The notes under the pieces were generated by a model, which saw nothing but the letters and a program-made list of their open reading frames with translations, was not told where the DNA came from and did no database searches. Made by a program: the position numbers and the translations under genes. From Halichondria panicea (lineage: Eukaryota > Porifera > Demospongiae > Suberitida > Halichondriidae): 64,000 nucleotides of DNA. Positions 31,186 through 42,449 of this stretch are shown here, piece after piece (position 1 is the stretch's first letter; the number at the start of each line of letters is the position of its first letter). The stretch covers positions 2,976,001 to 3,040,000 of the forward strand of contig NC_087381.1 in NCBI RefSeq assembly GCF_963675165.1. Reading direction: 5' to 3'.

Positions 31186-33927
31186 ATTATGAGACGGAAC
31201 CAATTATGAGACAGCTGTTTAAAACAGGAGTGCTTCAGCTATTCTGTCTGCAGTTAATAGCACTACTATACTCTAGTATTTTTTCCCTAAAAAAATGTGG
31301 AGTGTTGTATGCTTGTGTTGACAGAGATACCACAATAGTTTGTTTAAGTGCAGAATTTAATTGGAAAAAACATTTTTAATAGGGCAAATGTTTGTAGTAA
31401 CATTCACTAGGTACAGCAGTTTTAAGCACCTTTGCAACACGCACACAAATGGGTAAACCACAATGTAAACCCACAATGTAAACATGGGACTATACTTGAG
31501 TGGTTTCTTTACTAATTTGCAGTATCAAATCAAAATTGGTCAATGTACTAACACAGCAACTATAGCTATACAGGGTTGCAGTAATAAGGCCTACTCCACA
31601 GATGTGAGATGGAGAATGGTGTACCAGTATGTACTTGGTCAATTCAAGTTATGGCAGCTGAAAGATTCCCAAAATCAGATTAAACGGATGGGGGGGGGGG
31701 GGGGTTTCTTTTAACTGCCATAACTTCAGCAAAGTTGATCCAATGTCAAATATATTATGATTTTCTGAAAGCTTAGAAAAATACCTTTCAAATGGTGTGT
31801 TTCCACACTACCATCACACTACTGTACACAAACGTCACACCGCCGTCACACGACCGTCACACTATCGTCACACTGATGGTACCATTTGAAAGGTCTCTTT
31901 CTAAGCTTTCAGAAAAACATAAAATATTTGATTTTCGATCCACAGAATTCAAGTTATGGCAGCTGAAAGATTCCCAAAATCAGATTAAACGAATGAAAGC
32001 TTAGAAAAATACCTTTCAAATGCGTCACACTATCGTCACACTATCGTCACACTGATGGTATATAAACCATTTGAAAGGTCTCTTTCTAAGCTTTCATAAA
32101 TAATATTAGATTTTCGATCCACAGAATTCAAGTTATGGCAGCTGAAAGATTCCCAAAATCAGATTAAACGGATTGGGGGGGGGGGGTGTCTTTTAACTGC
32201 CATAGCTTCAGTAAAGTTGATCCAATGTCAAATATTTTATGATTTTCTGAAAGCTTAGAAAAATACCTTTCAAATGGTGTGTTTCCACACTACCATCACA
32301 CTACTGTACACAAACGTCACACCGCTGTCACACTATCGTCGCACTATCGTCGCACTATCGTCACACTATCGTCACACTATCGTCACACTATCCTTACACT
32401 GATGGTATATACCATTTGAAAGGTCTCTTTGAAAGCTTAGAAAAATACCTTTCAAATGGTGTGTTTCCACACTACCATCACACTACTGTACACAAACGTC
32501 ACACCACTGTCACACTATCGTCGCACTATCGTCACACTATCGTCACACTATCCTTACACTGATGGTATATACCATTTGAAAGGTCTCTTTCTAAGCTTTC
32601 AGAAAAACATAAAATATTAGATTTTCGATCCACAGAATTCAAGTTATGGCAGCTGAAAGATTCCCAAAATCAGATTAAACGGATGGGGGGGGGGGTGTCT
32701 TTTAACTGCCATAACATTGATCCAATGTCTATGATTTTCTGAAAGCTTAGAAAAAATACCTTTCAAATGGTGTGTTTCCACACTACCATCACACTACTGT
32801 ACACAAACGTCACACCGCCGTCACACTATTGTCACACTATCGTCACATTATCGTCACACTATCGTCACACTGATGGTATATACCATTTGAAAGGTCTCTT
32901 TCTAAGCTTTCAGAAAAACATAAAATATTAGATTTTCGATCCACAGAATTCAAGTTATGGCAGCTGAAAGATTCCCAAAATCAGATTATAAACGGATGGG
33001 GGGGGGGGGGGGGTGTCTTTTAACTGCCATAACTTCAGTAAAGTTGATCCAATGTCTATGATTTTCTGAAAGCTTAGAAAAATACCTTTCAAATGGTGTG
33101 TTTCCACACTACCATCACACTACTGTACACAAACGTCACACCGCCGTCACACTATTGTCACACTATCGTCACATTATCGTCACACTATCGTCACACTGAT
33201 GGTATATACCATTTGAACACACAGAAATTTGAAATGTGAACATAATTATTGACAGCATAGTGACAACAGTGGCGTAGGAAGAGAGTTATCACTTAGAGAG
33301 CATGGAAAAAGTTTAGAAGGGGAGCTGATACGCATGTGCACACATATTAAAGTGCGCCTGCAAGGGGGTCTTAGGGTAGTCCCCTAAAATATATATTAAT
33401 TTTGCATGCTCTGGTATTGATTAGTGTATTTGGTACAATTAAAAGCTTGACTCTTTGATTAAATTGAGCTTGGGTAAAAAGCAAGCATGCAGTGTTAGGG
33501 GCCTAGTTCCTCTTTTAGTACACCACTGGACAGTACTGCAGATGGTCTCCCATTTGAGTAACCACAATTTACTACAATAGTACATTGTGGTTTTATGCTT
33601 GTGTTCATGTGTTGCAAAGGTGCTTAAAACTGCTGTACCTGTTAAAACAGGAGTAGCTGTTTTTTATAGGCAGAATAATCGCAATATCAGAAAGTTTAAA
33701 TTGCAATGGTGTCACGTAATATCCCCCCCCATCTCATAATACCCGAACCACTTTGAACACTAAATGCTAGCATTATATAGCTGCAAATAAAGCACTGTCA
33801 CTAAATTTTTTTGCCTACATGCAAAGCCTATTGACCATAGTAGTTAGTGAATAGGTTATTTAGCTCCCTCAAGATTACTGCAAGACTGGGGGGTCAGAAA
33901 CGTATCTTATATAGTACCCCCTTGTAC
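31186..33927. mobile_element. 2.7-kb tattatgagac-family element carrying an internal tandem array
   Basis: The left end (gcattatgagacggaaccaa) and right end (the reverse of gggtactatataagat followed by the gctagcatttagtgttcaaa segment near 33750) match the ends and interior of the 363-bp MITE at 16754-17116, in the other orientation. The middle, 31630-33225, is a tandem repeat array absent from the short copies. Either the array arose inside an element, or the short ones are deletion derivatives. No transposase seen. Confidence 0.55.
31630..33225. repeat. Complex tandem array with G runs, hairpin arms and a CACACTATCGT minisatellite
   Basis: Five diverged units each carry aattcaagttatggcagctg followed by aaagattcccaaaatcagat (near 31640, 31945, 32122, 32637 and 32945). 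In four of them an uninterrupted run of about 9-17 G follows. Then come an inverted pair (ttctaagctttcagaaaa / ttttctgaaagcttagaa), a ccacactaccatcacactac block and a variable number of cacactatcgt 11-mers. Unit length varies from about 180 to 510 bp. Confidence 0.9.
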
Positions 33928-34060
33928 TCTGTACAACAGTCTATGATCATAGCTGCAAATTATTATTTTATTATAATTATAGCTAAACAATACACAGCAT
34001 AATTATTATAGGTCAAGTCCGTTAAGCAGTCCAAAAGTATTCCAAGTCTTCCAAGTCTTC
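33928..34060. other. 3' flank of the metalloprotease gene
   Basis: AT-rich sequence just after the stop codon (minus strand). No polyadenylation signal was identified with confidence. Confidence 0.4.
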
Positions 34061-36061
34061 TTAGCACCAACCGATATGCTTCTTGCTGCTCTGGCAAAGA
34101 TTTCCCAGATCATTCTTGTCCATAATGCAGCCACCTTGAGAAGAAGTGCAGGTCTTGCAGTTGGAGTTTCTAGCAGTGCAGCTTCCCTTGCCATAACTTG
34201 TGGAGCACTTACAATTTGTGTATTCGTCAGGAGCGTTAAAAACATGTCCAACTTCATGAGCGAAAACCCTGTCAATCTGATCGGAACCCCAACCGTCATT
34301 GCTGTACTGCATGTACAAAGGTCCGCCACCAAAGTAAGCATACGCAAAATGTCTTTGCCTGTACTTAGAGAAGAAACCAAAGAAAGCACCATCAGCACCA
34401 GCACGGTCTTTGATATGTTGTGCTACTTGGTCCCTTCCAGTTTGATCAGTTGAGAACCCAAAAGCTTGGAGTGTAGGATTAGCAAACACGTTGTGGCAAG
34501 CTGCATAGCTAGAGCAAGAGGTTGGGTTGGAAGCACTGATCGTTGCCTTCCCATAATACACATAAAAGGACAAACTAACCACGTTTTTCTGAGCTTGGTT
34601 TACCCAGAATTTAAGCCCTGTTATGCATTCACTTTCAATCTTCTGAAGCTCACTATCGCTTATTGCTAAGCTACCAGGACCGGAAGCAGCAAGAATAGCA
34701 AACGCAATCTTCCCAGTCATGGTTGGGCTGTAGGGTGACTCTCCCTGAAAACGTTTGTCTGAATCTTCTCGTTTAAAGGCCATTGGAGCCGTTCTTTCTG
34801 TCCACTTCTGAACCGTTGGTTGTGGTTTCAGCTCATCTTCTCGTGCCATCCAGTAGGCATTAGCATGACTCAAGCTTTGCACTGATGCTGAGCTCGGAAT
34901 ATGGGCTGAAGCTTGACTGAAGCTATTCTGCTTGGCTACATAAGAGGGGACTTTTGCAACCAAGAGGTTGTGACCAAGTTGGAGTAGAATGTGGCCGCCA
35001 GCAGCTTCCACTTCAGCAGTTGCCTCGTCAATGTTCTCAGTGTGAAGCAACATCTCCTCCATGGCAGCAGGACTCCTGTATAGAGCAGATAACATGGAGT
35101 AATAATTATTTTTATACCCCGATGTGCATGCGCAAGTGAGGTATACGGTGTGTCTTTGTGTGTGTCTGTGTATCTGTGTGTCCATGCGTCCGTGGGTTTG
35201 TGTGTGTGTAGGTGTATAGATCATTGAAGTGCACAAGGTTCCTAGTCATGGATTTGATTTGCAAATCGTTCTCGACTTATGCCTAGTTTTGCTTACTTGG
35301 AATGTTATTGCAGCCTTTTCAGAAGAGTGCATATAGCATTATTGTCCATAGAATACGTGTTGGATACTCTATATATTTAGTAATTAGTTAGCTATGCACT
35401 ATATAGAACGCTATATAGCTATTGATAGCTGCATGAGAAGAAAGCTGCGAGGGAGGCTACTGATGAAGCCATTCATTTTAGCTTTACTTTTGGCATGTGT
35501 AGCTTTGACATATCTACCGAGGCATCAGCACCCACCCGCGGTGCTTTCATTATACAAGTTGACGATGAATTTTGAAATATGGCAACAATTTACCCTTGTG
35601 AGTCTTGTCTGTCGGATGGCTTTGGTGAAATATCTCCCTCGATCACTGCTCCATTCAAAACTGTTGAAAGTTCACTATACAAATAACAGTTCATGTTCAC
35701 TATACAATATAAATTTAGCATTGCATGGTGTTATAAGATGCATCATGTTGGTAACCATAATTTATTATACCGATCATTGAGCATCGAATCAAGTTTTTGA
35801 ATGTCTCCGGGTGGTCCAGGCTGAGGCTTATCATCATCAGCTTTCAGGTCTCGCAATACCTTATCAATTTCACTAATGAAAGCAAAGAGACATTCATGCA
35901 TAATTATGGGTAAAACTGCTGATAGGAAACATAAAATTGCATGAAAAGGTATAATCTCAAGGCATAACTCACTTGAGCACTGTTTCCAATTTAGCCTCTT
36001 TGTCAATCAGACCAGCCAGTGATGTGGAAATCATACAAACCACAAGCAGCAGCAACTTCAT
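34061..36061 (-). CDS. Secreted zinc metalloprotease-like protein, HEVGHVFNAPDEY
   Basis: Three exons (36061-35973, 35872-35771, 35075-34061) join in frame to 401 aa. Residues 1-17 (MKLLLLVVCMISTSLAG) are a signal peptide. A short acidic/Pro linker (KPQPGPPGD) follows. The catalytic region has HEVGHVFNAPDEY at 337-349: the HExxH zinc site plus an Asp six residues after the second His, the spacing seen in snapalysin-type and other Asp-zincins, though Gly is replaced by Asn. Eight Cys crowd the last 65 residues (NCKC, SC, NCKTC, GC, LC, WC), suggesting a disulfide-bonded tail. Upstream there is a conserved-looking GPLYMQYSNDGWGSDQIDRV segment. I recall similar HExGHxFxAxDEY proteins in bacteria, so horizontal origin is possible. 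Extracellular protein cleavage is inferred. Confidence 0.82.
35105..35400 (-). repeat. Interspersed CA-associated repeat inside the metalloprotease intron
   Basis: Reverse-oriented copy: ccgatgtgcatgcgcaagtg followed by aggtatacggtgtg, a degenerate GT tract, then tacttggaatgttattgcag and ccttttcagaag. These match, in reverse, the block at 59515-60080 and 63835-64000. A gaggcatcagcac / cgcggtgctttc block, also shared with 59265 and 63546, follows at about 35519-35553. Confidence 0.6.
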
Positions 36062-36214
36062 TTTGTTCTGTTGGCTTTCGTTGTTGAAGATGTCTTGAAA
36101 TCTCTTCGAATAGAGGAAAATTCCAAAAGAGCATGCTTTTATAGAGTGAGGGTGTGGGCCCTCCGACAGACATTATGAAACAGTCTGAAAACCACGCCCA
36201 TTTATTTTGGCGGT

Positions 36215-36420
36215 CTAAGGGTAGAATGTCAAAGGGAATCGGATGGTACTAACCCTTAAGAATGTTCCACTCGAACAAAAGTGCTTGTAAAAAAGATGTG
36301 TGGAATTGCCACGCAAAATGCGTTGACTATTGTGGCAAATATCAGTTGTTTGCGTGACATTCACCACAATAGTCACGCATTTGCGTCAAATCACGCATAT
36401 ATAGTTCTCCTCTACATAGA
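36215..36420. mobile_element. MITE of the atggtactaaccctt family, copy 1 of 4
   Basis: Shares ggatggtactaacccttaag then aatgttc, tgtgtggaatt, gttgactattgtggcaaat, tcagttgtttgcgtgacatt and caatagtcacgcat with copies at 37600-37810, 38020-38330 and 38495-38740, all in the same orientation. The inner half is an inverted repeat (atgcgttgactattgtgg / ccacaatagtcacgcat). Confidence 0.65.
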
Positions 36421-36878
36421 ATAGTCCATACAGAACAATTAGGTTAGCTTTTGCGTTGGTTGGACGACTCCGGCCCAACTATATTGTTGCTCAACCTTCC
36501 GCATGTGGCACCAATCCCTATTTCACTGCATTTTATTCTATTGAAGTTGCTTGCTTCACATTGTCATTAGCAAGGACATTTACCATCCATGAACCATTTA
36601 CCATGACTAAAAATACTATGTGTATTTACCTCGTGCGTGCAGGTAGAGTGTTGGTGTGTGTGTGAATGTGTATGTGTGTGGACACAAAAATAAGCTGTTT
36701 GAGCAAACTAGACGTTTTTTCATTGACTGCTTTAACTGTTAACGAGACAGTATACTTTTAGGCTAGTAATAGTTGAAACGTTTAGGCGATCTTTGAAGGC
36801 GACAAAAACACTATTTTCCAATCGTTGCTTTAACCAATCCCGATTCCCATAATGTCATTACGGTAAAAAGTTATTGTA

Positions 36879-37375
36879 CAGTAGAACCTCGATTATCCGG
36901 CCATCCATTATCCAGATCCTCGGCTTGACAATTTTCTTTCAGAAAATGGGCATGTTCTTTAAATTCGCACGCATGTAGCTGTTACTATGGAGACAGGCCT
37001 GCTTATCTTCTGCGCATGCGCATGCGTAGATAACCATGTGACACTGCTGTTTATGAATTAAGTGGGTGGATCAAGGCGTGGTTTATCTATTCAGTTGTCT
37101 GGCATATCGTATAGCGGAAAATTTTTGTGGGGTACAAAATTTCGCGTTTTTTGAGGGCAGAGCAGTTAATTAATGAAAATTAAAACTGGAATGAACTCCC
37201 ACGTACCGGTATTTGACATGCAAAGCTATTGGTGGGTGTGGTTTCCTGGTATTGAAACGCCAATATTAGAACCCACGAATATTTCTGCTGAGGGCTCCGG
37301 AGTCGAATATACGGTATTCAGTTTTCTGGCCTGCCTCTGGAACTAAGGTGTCCGGATAATTGAGGTTCTATACTG
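36879..37375. mobile_element. Tigger/pogo-like MITE, 497 bp
   Basis: Left end cagtagaacctcgattatcc followed by gg; right end, reversed, cagtatagaacctcaattat followed by ccgg. Flanked by TA on both sides. Non-coding. The ends are closely related to the pogo-like terminal repeat of 20109-21160. Confidence 0.8.
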
Positions 37376-37599
37376 TATCTAGTTCTGTTTTGCCGCTGTG
37401 CAATGAAGCTCAACGCACGGGGTGAATGCTCTTTGCAATTGGGCATTTTAGGTGCATTATGTGCTGACATGTGCTGAATGCATGACAAAACCTCGAGTTT
37501 AGTCTGTTATGTGTGTTTAGCATTCATGCACATTGAGTTGGTCATGCATGACTATATCTATTGCTGTCACTTGCATTTCAAGTTTTAACACTTACTCAG

Positions 37600-37810
37600 G
37601 AGAATGACAAATGGATGGTACTAACCCTTATGAATGTTTCACTAACAAATTAAAGCAACTAATTAGCTATACCGTATAATATATTATATATTTCTCCAAG
37701 GTGTTCCTATACGCTGTAAAATGATGTGTGGAATGTTTACACAAGATACGTTGCTTGTATGACATCTTCCACATAGTAACGCATTTGCATGACACATCGT
37801 ATGCCATTCT
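37600..37810. mobile_element. MITE of the atggtactaaccctt family, copy 2 of 4
   Basis: Contains atggatggtactaaccctta then tgaatgtt, the gctgtaaaatgatgtgtgga end and gacatcttccacatagtaac then gcat. Shorter inner part than the other copies. Confidence 0.55.
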
Positions 37811-38019
37811 ACCATAGAATACCATAGAATAAATCTGTCAGCAGTTTCGTTTTATAGAAGACAACTTTTAATGTTATGTAGCTAATAGATATTGACGATG
37901 TAGTGTAAATTATCAATGAGAAAAACAGGTTAATGAAAAAGAAGAAATACAAATGTATAGGTAACCAATTGCATGAGCATGCAAAATCCGCCAAGGCCTA
38001 ATTTCAACACTCGCTCTGG

Positions 38020-38330
38020 AAAATGTCAAAAGGATGGTACTAACTATGAATGTTCTGCTTAGTTATCCCAACAAAATAATTATTATATATAATTATCTAG
38101 AATGTTCCAACTTGCTCATCACTGTAAAAATGATGTGAGGAATTTTCACTCAAAATATAATATTGTGGAAAATGTCAGTTGTTTGCGTGACATTTGCCAC
38201 AACATGCAGTCAGTCATGCATTAGCCTCGAGACCAGGCCGATTAAAATTTAATCGGCCTGGTCTCGAGGCTAGTCATGCATCTGCGTGAAAATCATGTGT
38301 CATTTTTTACAGTGTACAGTTTAACATTGA
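38020..38330. mobile_element. MITE of the atggtactaaccctt family, copy 3 of 4, with nested palindrome
   Basis: The termini cactgtaaaaatgatgtgag and, at the right, catgtgtcattttttacagt form an inverted pair. The element is interrupted at 38222-38272 by a 51-bp palindrome. Confidence 0.65.
38222..38272. mobile_element. 51-bp perfect palindrome with 9-bp target duplication
   Basis: tagcctcgagaccaggccga-type arms of 22 bp around an aaaattt centre. gtcatgcat is duplicated on each side (38213-38221 and 38273-38281). Same outer sequence as the element at 28997-29099. Confidence 0.85.
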
Positions 38331-38494
38331 AGTCTCTAGAAGTGCAGTACGTACAGGTTATACTAAAGCTATTACTCATGCACGAGGGATGTACAGCTAA
38401 TACAACTGATGAAAAATAAAACAGGTAGAGAATAAAAATTAGGTATAATCATGCAATTGAGCAAACAAATCCACCATGGCCTAATTTCAACACT

Positions 38495-38740
38495 TACTCA
38501 GGAGAATGTCAAAAGGATTGTACTATGAATGTTCTACTTCTCCCAACAAGAATGTTCAAACTTGCTCCTATATAATAATTATAAAGTACACTGTAAAAAG
38601 GATGTGTGGAATTTTCACTCAAAATATGTTGACTATTGTGACAAATGTCAGTTGTTTGCGTGACATTTTATACAATAGTCACGCATGCATCCGTGTGAAC
38701 ATCACGTCGTTTTATTACGTTCTGCAAAGAATTCTCTAGA
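38495..38740. mobile_element. MITE of the atggtactaaccctt family, copy 4 of 4
   Basis: Carries gagaatgtcaaaaggattgt then actatgaatgttc, acactgtaaaaaggatgtgt, ttgactattgtgacaaatgt, cagttgtttgcgtgacattt and caatagtcacgcatgcatcc. Same orientation as the other three copies. Confidence 0.6.
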
Positions 38741-38819
38741 AGCTAGTGAGGTTTACCATACTAACCCTATATACATACATGCATGTATATAGCTATAAAT
38801 TTTACCTTTATTTTCTTCT

Positions 38820-38940
38820 TAGGACGACCATGCAGGTGGGTTTACCTTCAGAAGTTGCCTTTTTCGTTTGAAGTACTTCGGAGAACGTCCAATCATGCCC
38901 TTTTCCTTCGTCCCATTATTCAGATTGAAATCAACCTGCA
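38820..38940 (-). other. Possible isolated exon with basic, AT-hook-like sequence
   Basis: The minus strand has an acceptor TTTTTGCAG followed by an open stretch GTKEKGMIGRSPKYFKRKRQ and a GTAAAC donor. Just beyond, HGRPKKKIK contains a GRP core flanked by Lys, as in AT hooks. No neighbouring exon was found, so this may be a transposon or gene fragment. Low confidence. Confidence 0.2.
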
Positions 38941-39690
38941 AAAACTATGACAGAATAGTAGATCTACTCTAAATAATCCGTTAACAAGACTACTGCAAAA
39001 GATATTCTCAAGGGACTTATTTTATAGTAACAAGCTTATGAAATAGATTGCATAGAAATAGATTATGCATATAGATTGACATGCATGCAATCATAATCAA
39101 AAACGATAAAAGTTTAGTTATTGAACTAAAACGACAAAACTATTAAACTAGAGCACTAAAGTGCAAACCCTCAGCTGGTGACATGATTATAAAGAAACCA
39201 GAAGAGTGATAATGCAGTGCATGTAGCATCAGGAGTGCATGAGCAATAAAACTGAGTTAATTCAGTAAACCATAAACTAAACCAGACTGGAGGCATGCTG
39301 AAACATTGAGTGGTACATGTCAGATGAGACATGGCACTTTAAGGTTATGTACACATATTAATAATAATAATTATGGAATAAGCTTAATGGTGATCGTAGT
39401 GAGTGGTGACACCATTCAAATTTCGTGGTGGCAGCATAAAAAAATCAAGGCTGTATATATTAAACCAGAAACACATATTCCATAACTATTAATGCACACA
39501 GTGTTCAATCGGTGCCTAAAAAAGCATATAGATAAAAAAAATTACTGAACAATAAAACGTCCACCACTCACATTGGACCACCGGACCAGATTGTAATCTG
39601 CCTCATGCACATAACAATTAAAACACTGCCACAATAAATGACACATATAAATTATAGATCTAGCTATAATTATGTGCAGTTACGTATAAG
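38941..39690. other. Spacer, no gene seen
   Basis: AT-rich. A gagcactaaagtgcaaaccc block at about 39145-39175 is shared with the repeat in the long intron of copy 1 (near 2880 and 3690). Confidence 0.45.
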
Positions 39691-39693
39691 ATA

Positions 39694-40229
39694 CTACATT
39701 AAACTTTCAAATGAATAACCCTTAAAAAAGGGATACAGTTCAAGACGGCTCTGCACAATTTTCTTCATCTCTTCCGGCCAGTCCACAGTAGATCTTGATT
39801 TTGATATTTTCGAAAACACTTTTGCTGCACACAATTTTAGATAATCTCTTGGGCAATCAATGTTCAGAAATTGGCACAACTTGAAGACAGTATCTTCAGG
39901 ATGAGATACCAACTCATGGTTGTGAATTTCCAAAAGCCGATCTCCAGAAGTTATTGACCGAGAAATGTTAGCAACAGAATCAGCTAAAGAGAAAAAATTG
40001 TCTGCATCTGATGAAAGTTGTTTGACTGTGACATCTTTGTATATACGACGCGACTTTCTGAAATTGGGGACCAAGTCTTTTTGAATTTTTGTGCTCTGTA
40101 TTCTGTAAAGCACTATTGTAAGAGATGACGTCAAATGGATTACGTACGCAGTGAATGAAACGTATTAGGATGGAAGCAAACTGATTCAGTCGGTTGTACG
40201 CAAGTTTGAAGTCCTTAGCATTATCATGC
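39694..40229 (-). pseudogene. Sulfotransferase pseudogene, 3' part
   Basis: The minus strand encodes DNAKDFKLAYNRLNQFASIL, then RFIHCVRNPFDVIS with the RNP phosphosulfate-binding motif. After a one-base insertion in atctcttaca the frame moves to TIVLYRIQSTKIQKDLVPNF ... GDRLLEIHNHELVSHPEDTV ... FLNIDCPRDYLKLC ... TVDWPEEMKKIVQSRLELYP ... ESLM stop. This is the C-terminal half of a PAPS-dependent sulfotransferase. The N-terminal exon is missing on this strand. Mirror image of 40582-41110. Confidence 0.72.
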
Positions 40230-40260
40230 TACTCCCCTATACCCCCTGAAGTGGTCTCGA

Positions 40261-41110
40261 AACTGTTTGTTATTCATAGGATACTTCAGGAGTGGTCACA
40301 GTATAGTTGGGAGTCTGCTGGATGCTCATCCGAATGTCGTGGTGGCAAATGAGCTTAACGTTCTTCGTTGGCTCTCACGATTAGATCCACAAAATTCAGA
40401 AGTGAAGGCTGATCTCTTCAATGAACTCTATGCAAACAGTTTCAACAATGTGTTTAGTGATAAAAAAAGAAGCGATAACAATAAAGGATACAATCTCACG
40501 ATAGAAAACAGTTGGCAAGGACGGTACAGAGAGCGGATTGATGTAATTGGAGACAAAAATGGTGGTGGAACGTCCAGGATGTACAGAGATAATGCTAAGG
40601 ACTTCAAACTTGTGTAAAACCGACTGCATCAGTTTGCTTCCATCCCAATACGTTTCATTCACTGTGCATGTAATCCATTTGACATTATCTCTACAATAGT
40701 GCTTTACAGAATACAGAGAATAAGTAATCAAAAAGACTTGGTCCCCATTTCAAGAAAGTCACGTCATAATTATGTACAAAGATGTCAAACAACTTTCATC
40801 AGATGCAGACCATTTTTTCTCTTTAGCTGATTCTGTTGCTAACATTTATCGGTCAATAACGTCTGGAGATCGGCTTTTGGAAATTCACAACCATGAGTTG
40901 GTATCTCATCCTGAAGATACTGTCTTCAAGTTGTGAATATTGTTTGCCCAAGAGATTATCTAAAATTGTGTACAGCAAAAGTGTTTCCGAAAATATCAAG
41001 ATCAAGATTTACTGTGGACTGGCCAGAAGAGATGAAGAAAATTGTGCAGAGCCGTCTTAATTGAACTGTATCCCTTTTTTAAGGATTATTCATTTGAAAG
41101 TTTAATGTAA
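40261..41110 (+). pseudogene. Sulfotransferase pseudogene, inverted copy with 5' part
   Basis: Begins FIGYFRSGHSIVGSLLDAHP then NVVVANEL, a 5'-phosphosulfate-binding loop variant. It continues in frame to DNAKDFKLV and a TAA. The following sequence reads NRLHQFASIPIRFIHCACNP then FDIISTIVLYRIQ (RNP changed to CNP), and it loses frame after KDLVPISRKSRH before NIVCPRDYLKLCTAKVFPKI and TVDWPEEMKKIVQSRL. Stops and frameshifts make it non-functional. A PAPS-using carbohydrate or small-molecule sulfotransferase is the likely ancestor. Confidence 0.75.
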
Positions 41111-41430
41111 TGCCTTATACCAGGAGCACTCCTGCTTATACATACTGCACGTAATTAACAAGATTATAATTATCTATAATGTGTTACTTATTGTGAGTGT
41201 CCTAATTGTTATGTGGCATGAGGCAGATTACAATATATACAGTTTTATTGTTCAGTAATTTTGTTTATCTACAGTCATGCTTTTTTCAGGCACCAATTGA
41301 ACACTGTGTGTATTAAAGAGGTTAATTAGCATGACACCTAATTTTTATTTATTTATTTTTTAGCACAAAACACAAATAAATTAAACAGTGAAGTAAATAA
41401 ACCTGTACACGAGTAACGCTACATGTACAA
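41111..41430. other. Spacer between sulfotransferase and transposon-derived fragment
   Basis: AT-rich, no gene or clear repeat recognised. Confidence 0.4.
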
Positions 41431-41700
41431 TTAGAACTGAGTTGGGTTAATACCTGACTCAGCTCTCACTGGGACAAGAGACTCACGAGATCTCAGAGCG
41501 TGGCCGCAGCTTGACCGCGTGCCTCTGATGCATCTGATAGTTCTTAATAAAGAAAAGTAAAGTCTGCAACGAATCCATGCCAGTGTGGTATTATAATGGT
41601 TATCCCATTTTGCTGCAAGGAGGGAGGCAAGTCTCTTGTAGAAAGTTTCTGCTTCTTTGGCCATGCCACCAGTTGCTGCAAGTACAACACCTAATCCGTG
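41431..41700 (-). pseudogene. Mobile-element-derived coding tail (FYKRLASLLAAKW...)
   Basis: Open minus-strand stretch GVVLAATGGMAKEAETFYKR then LASLLAAKWDNHYNTTLAWI and RCRLYFSLLRTIRCIRGTRS. I recall this kind of segment as the C-terminal end of repeat-encoded proteins in cnidarian and other marine genomes, but I cannot name the element. There is no upstream coding partner within the window, so it is a fragment. Confidence 0.45.
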
Positions 41701-42449
41701 TTTATATATAAAAGAGATCTTATGAGATCATAAATTGAAGAGTTAACTCGATCTTCAATCTATGATGAGATCTAGTGGTAGACTCACTGACCAGTCCAAG
41801 CTAGGGATTGGGACTGGTCAACTGCCAATCAACGAGTTGTTCTCATTACCGAAATCGGTAATGAACAATCACAGTGCAGAAGCAATGTCATGTGACATAT
41901 TTCCCCCATGGTGCACGTAATTCGTTGTAGTTGGGCTGGGTCTTATGTTGTGTTGGATAAACCATGGGACATAACCCACATTCAATGCAACTTTAGTCAA
42001 CAGCAAAAACCACAAGATGATGTCATACAACTAATTAAAATTCCACTAGAACAACTCGATGTAATTGACAGTCGACTAGTCCCAATCCCTAAGGATGGAC
42101 TGGCCAGCGAGTCTAATCTAGTGGTTGACGTCGAGGTAAAATGAGCTCTACGGGCCAGTACCTGGACTTCTGGTGAACATGTAGGCTTTGATACTTGGCA
42201 GATGCTGAGGCTCACAGTCTTAGACCTCAGCAACAGCCAGGAACGGAGCCGCCTGGACGGTCAAACTTAAAATCTAGCTTTCTTGTGTGTTGACCATTAT
42301 GACGTCTTGCACATAGACCTAGCTTTCTCATGTGACGATTATTAGATCCAGAGTTACTTTGACTACCAGTACTGCTAAGGAGGTCAAGTGGTTTCATACA
42401 TCTTGAACTCGCTGATATGATGAGGGTGCTTTATGGAGCGGTATCCGTG

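Noticed and set aside
31630-33225. CRISPR or coding repeat protein
   Set aside because: Unit lengths vary, no frame stays open through the array, and units contain G homopolymers and hairpins.
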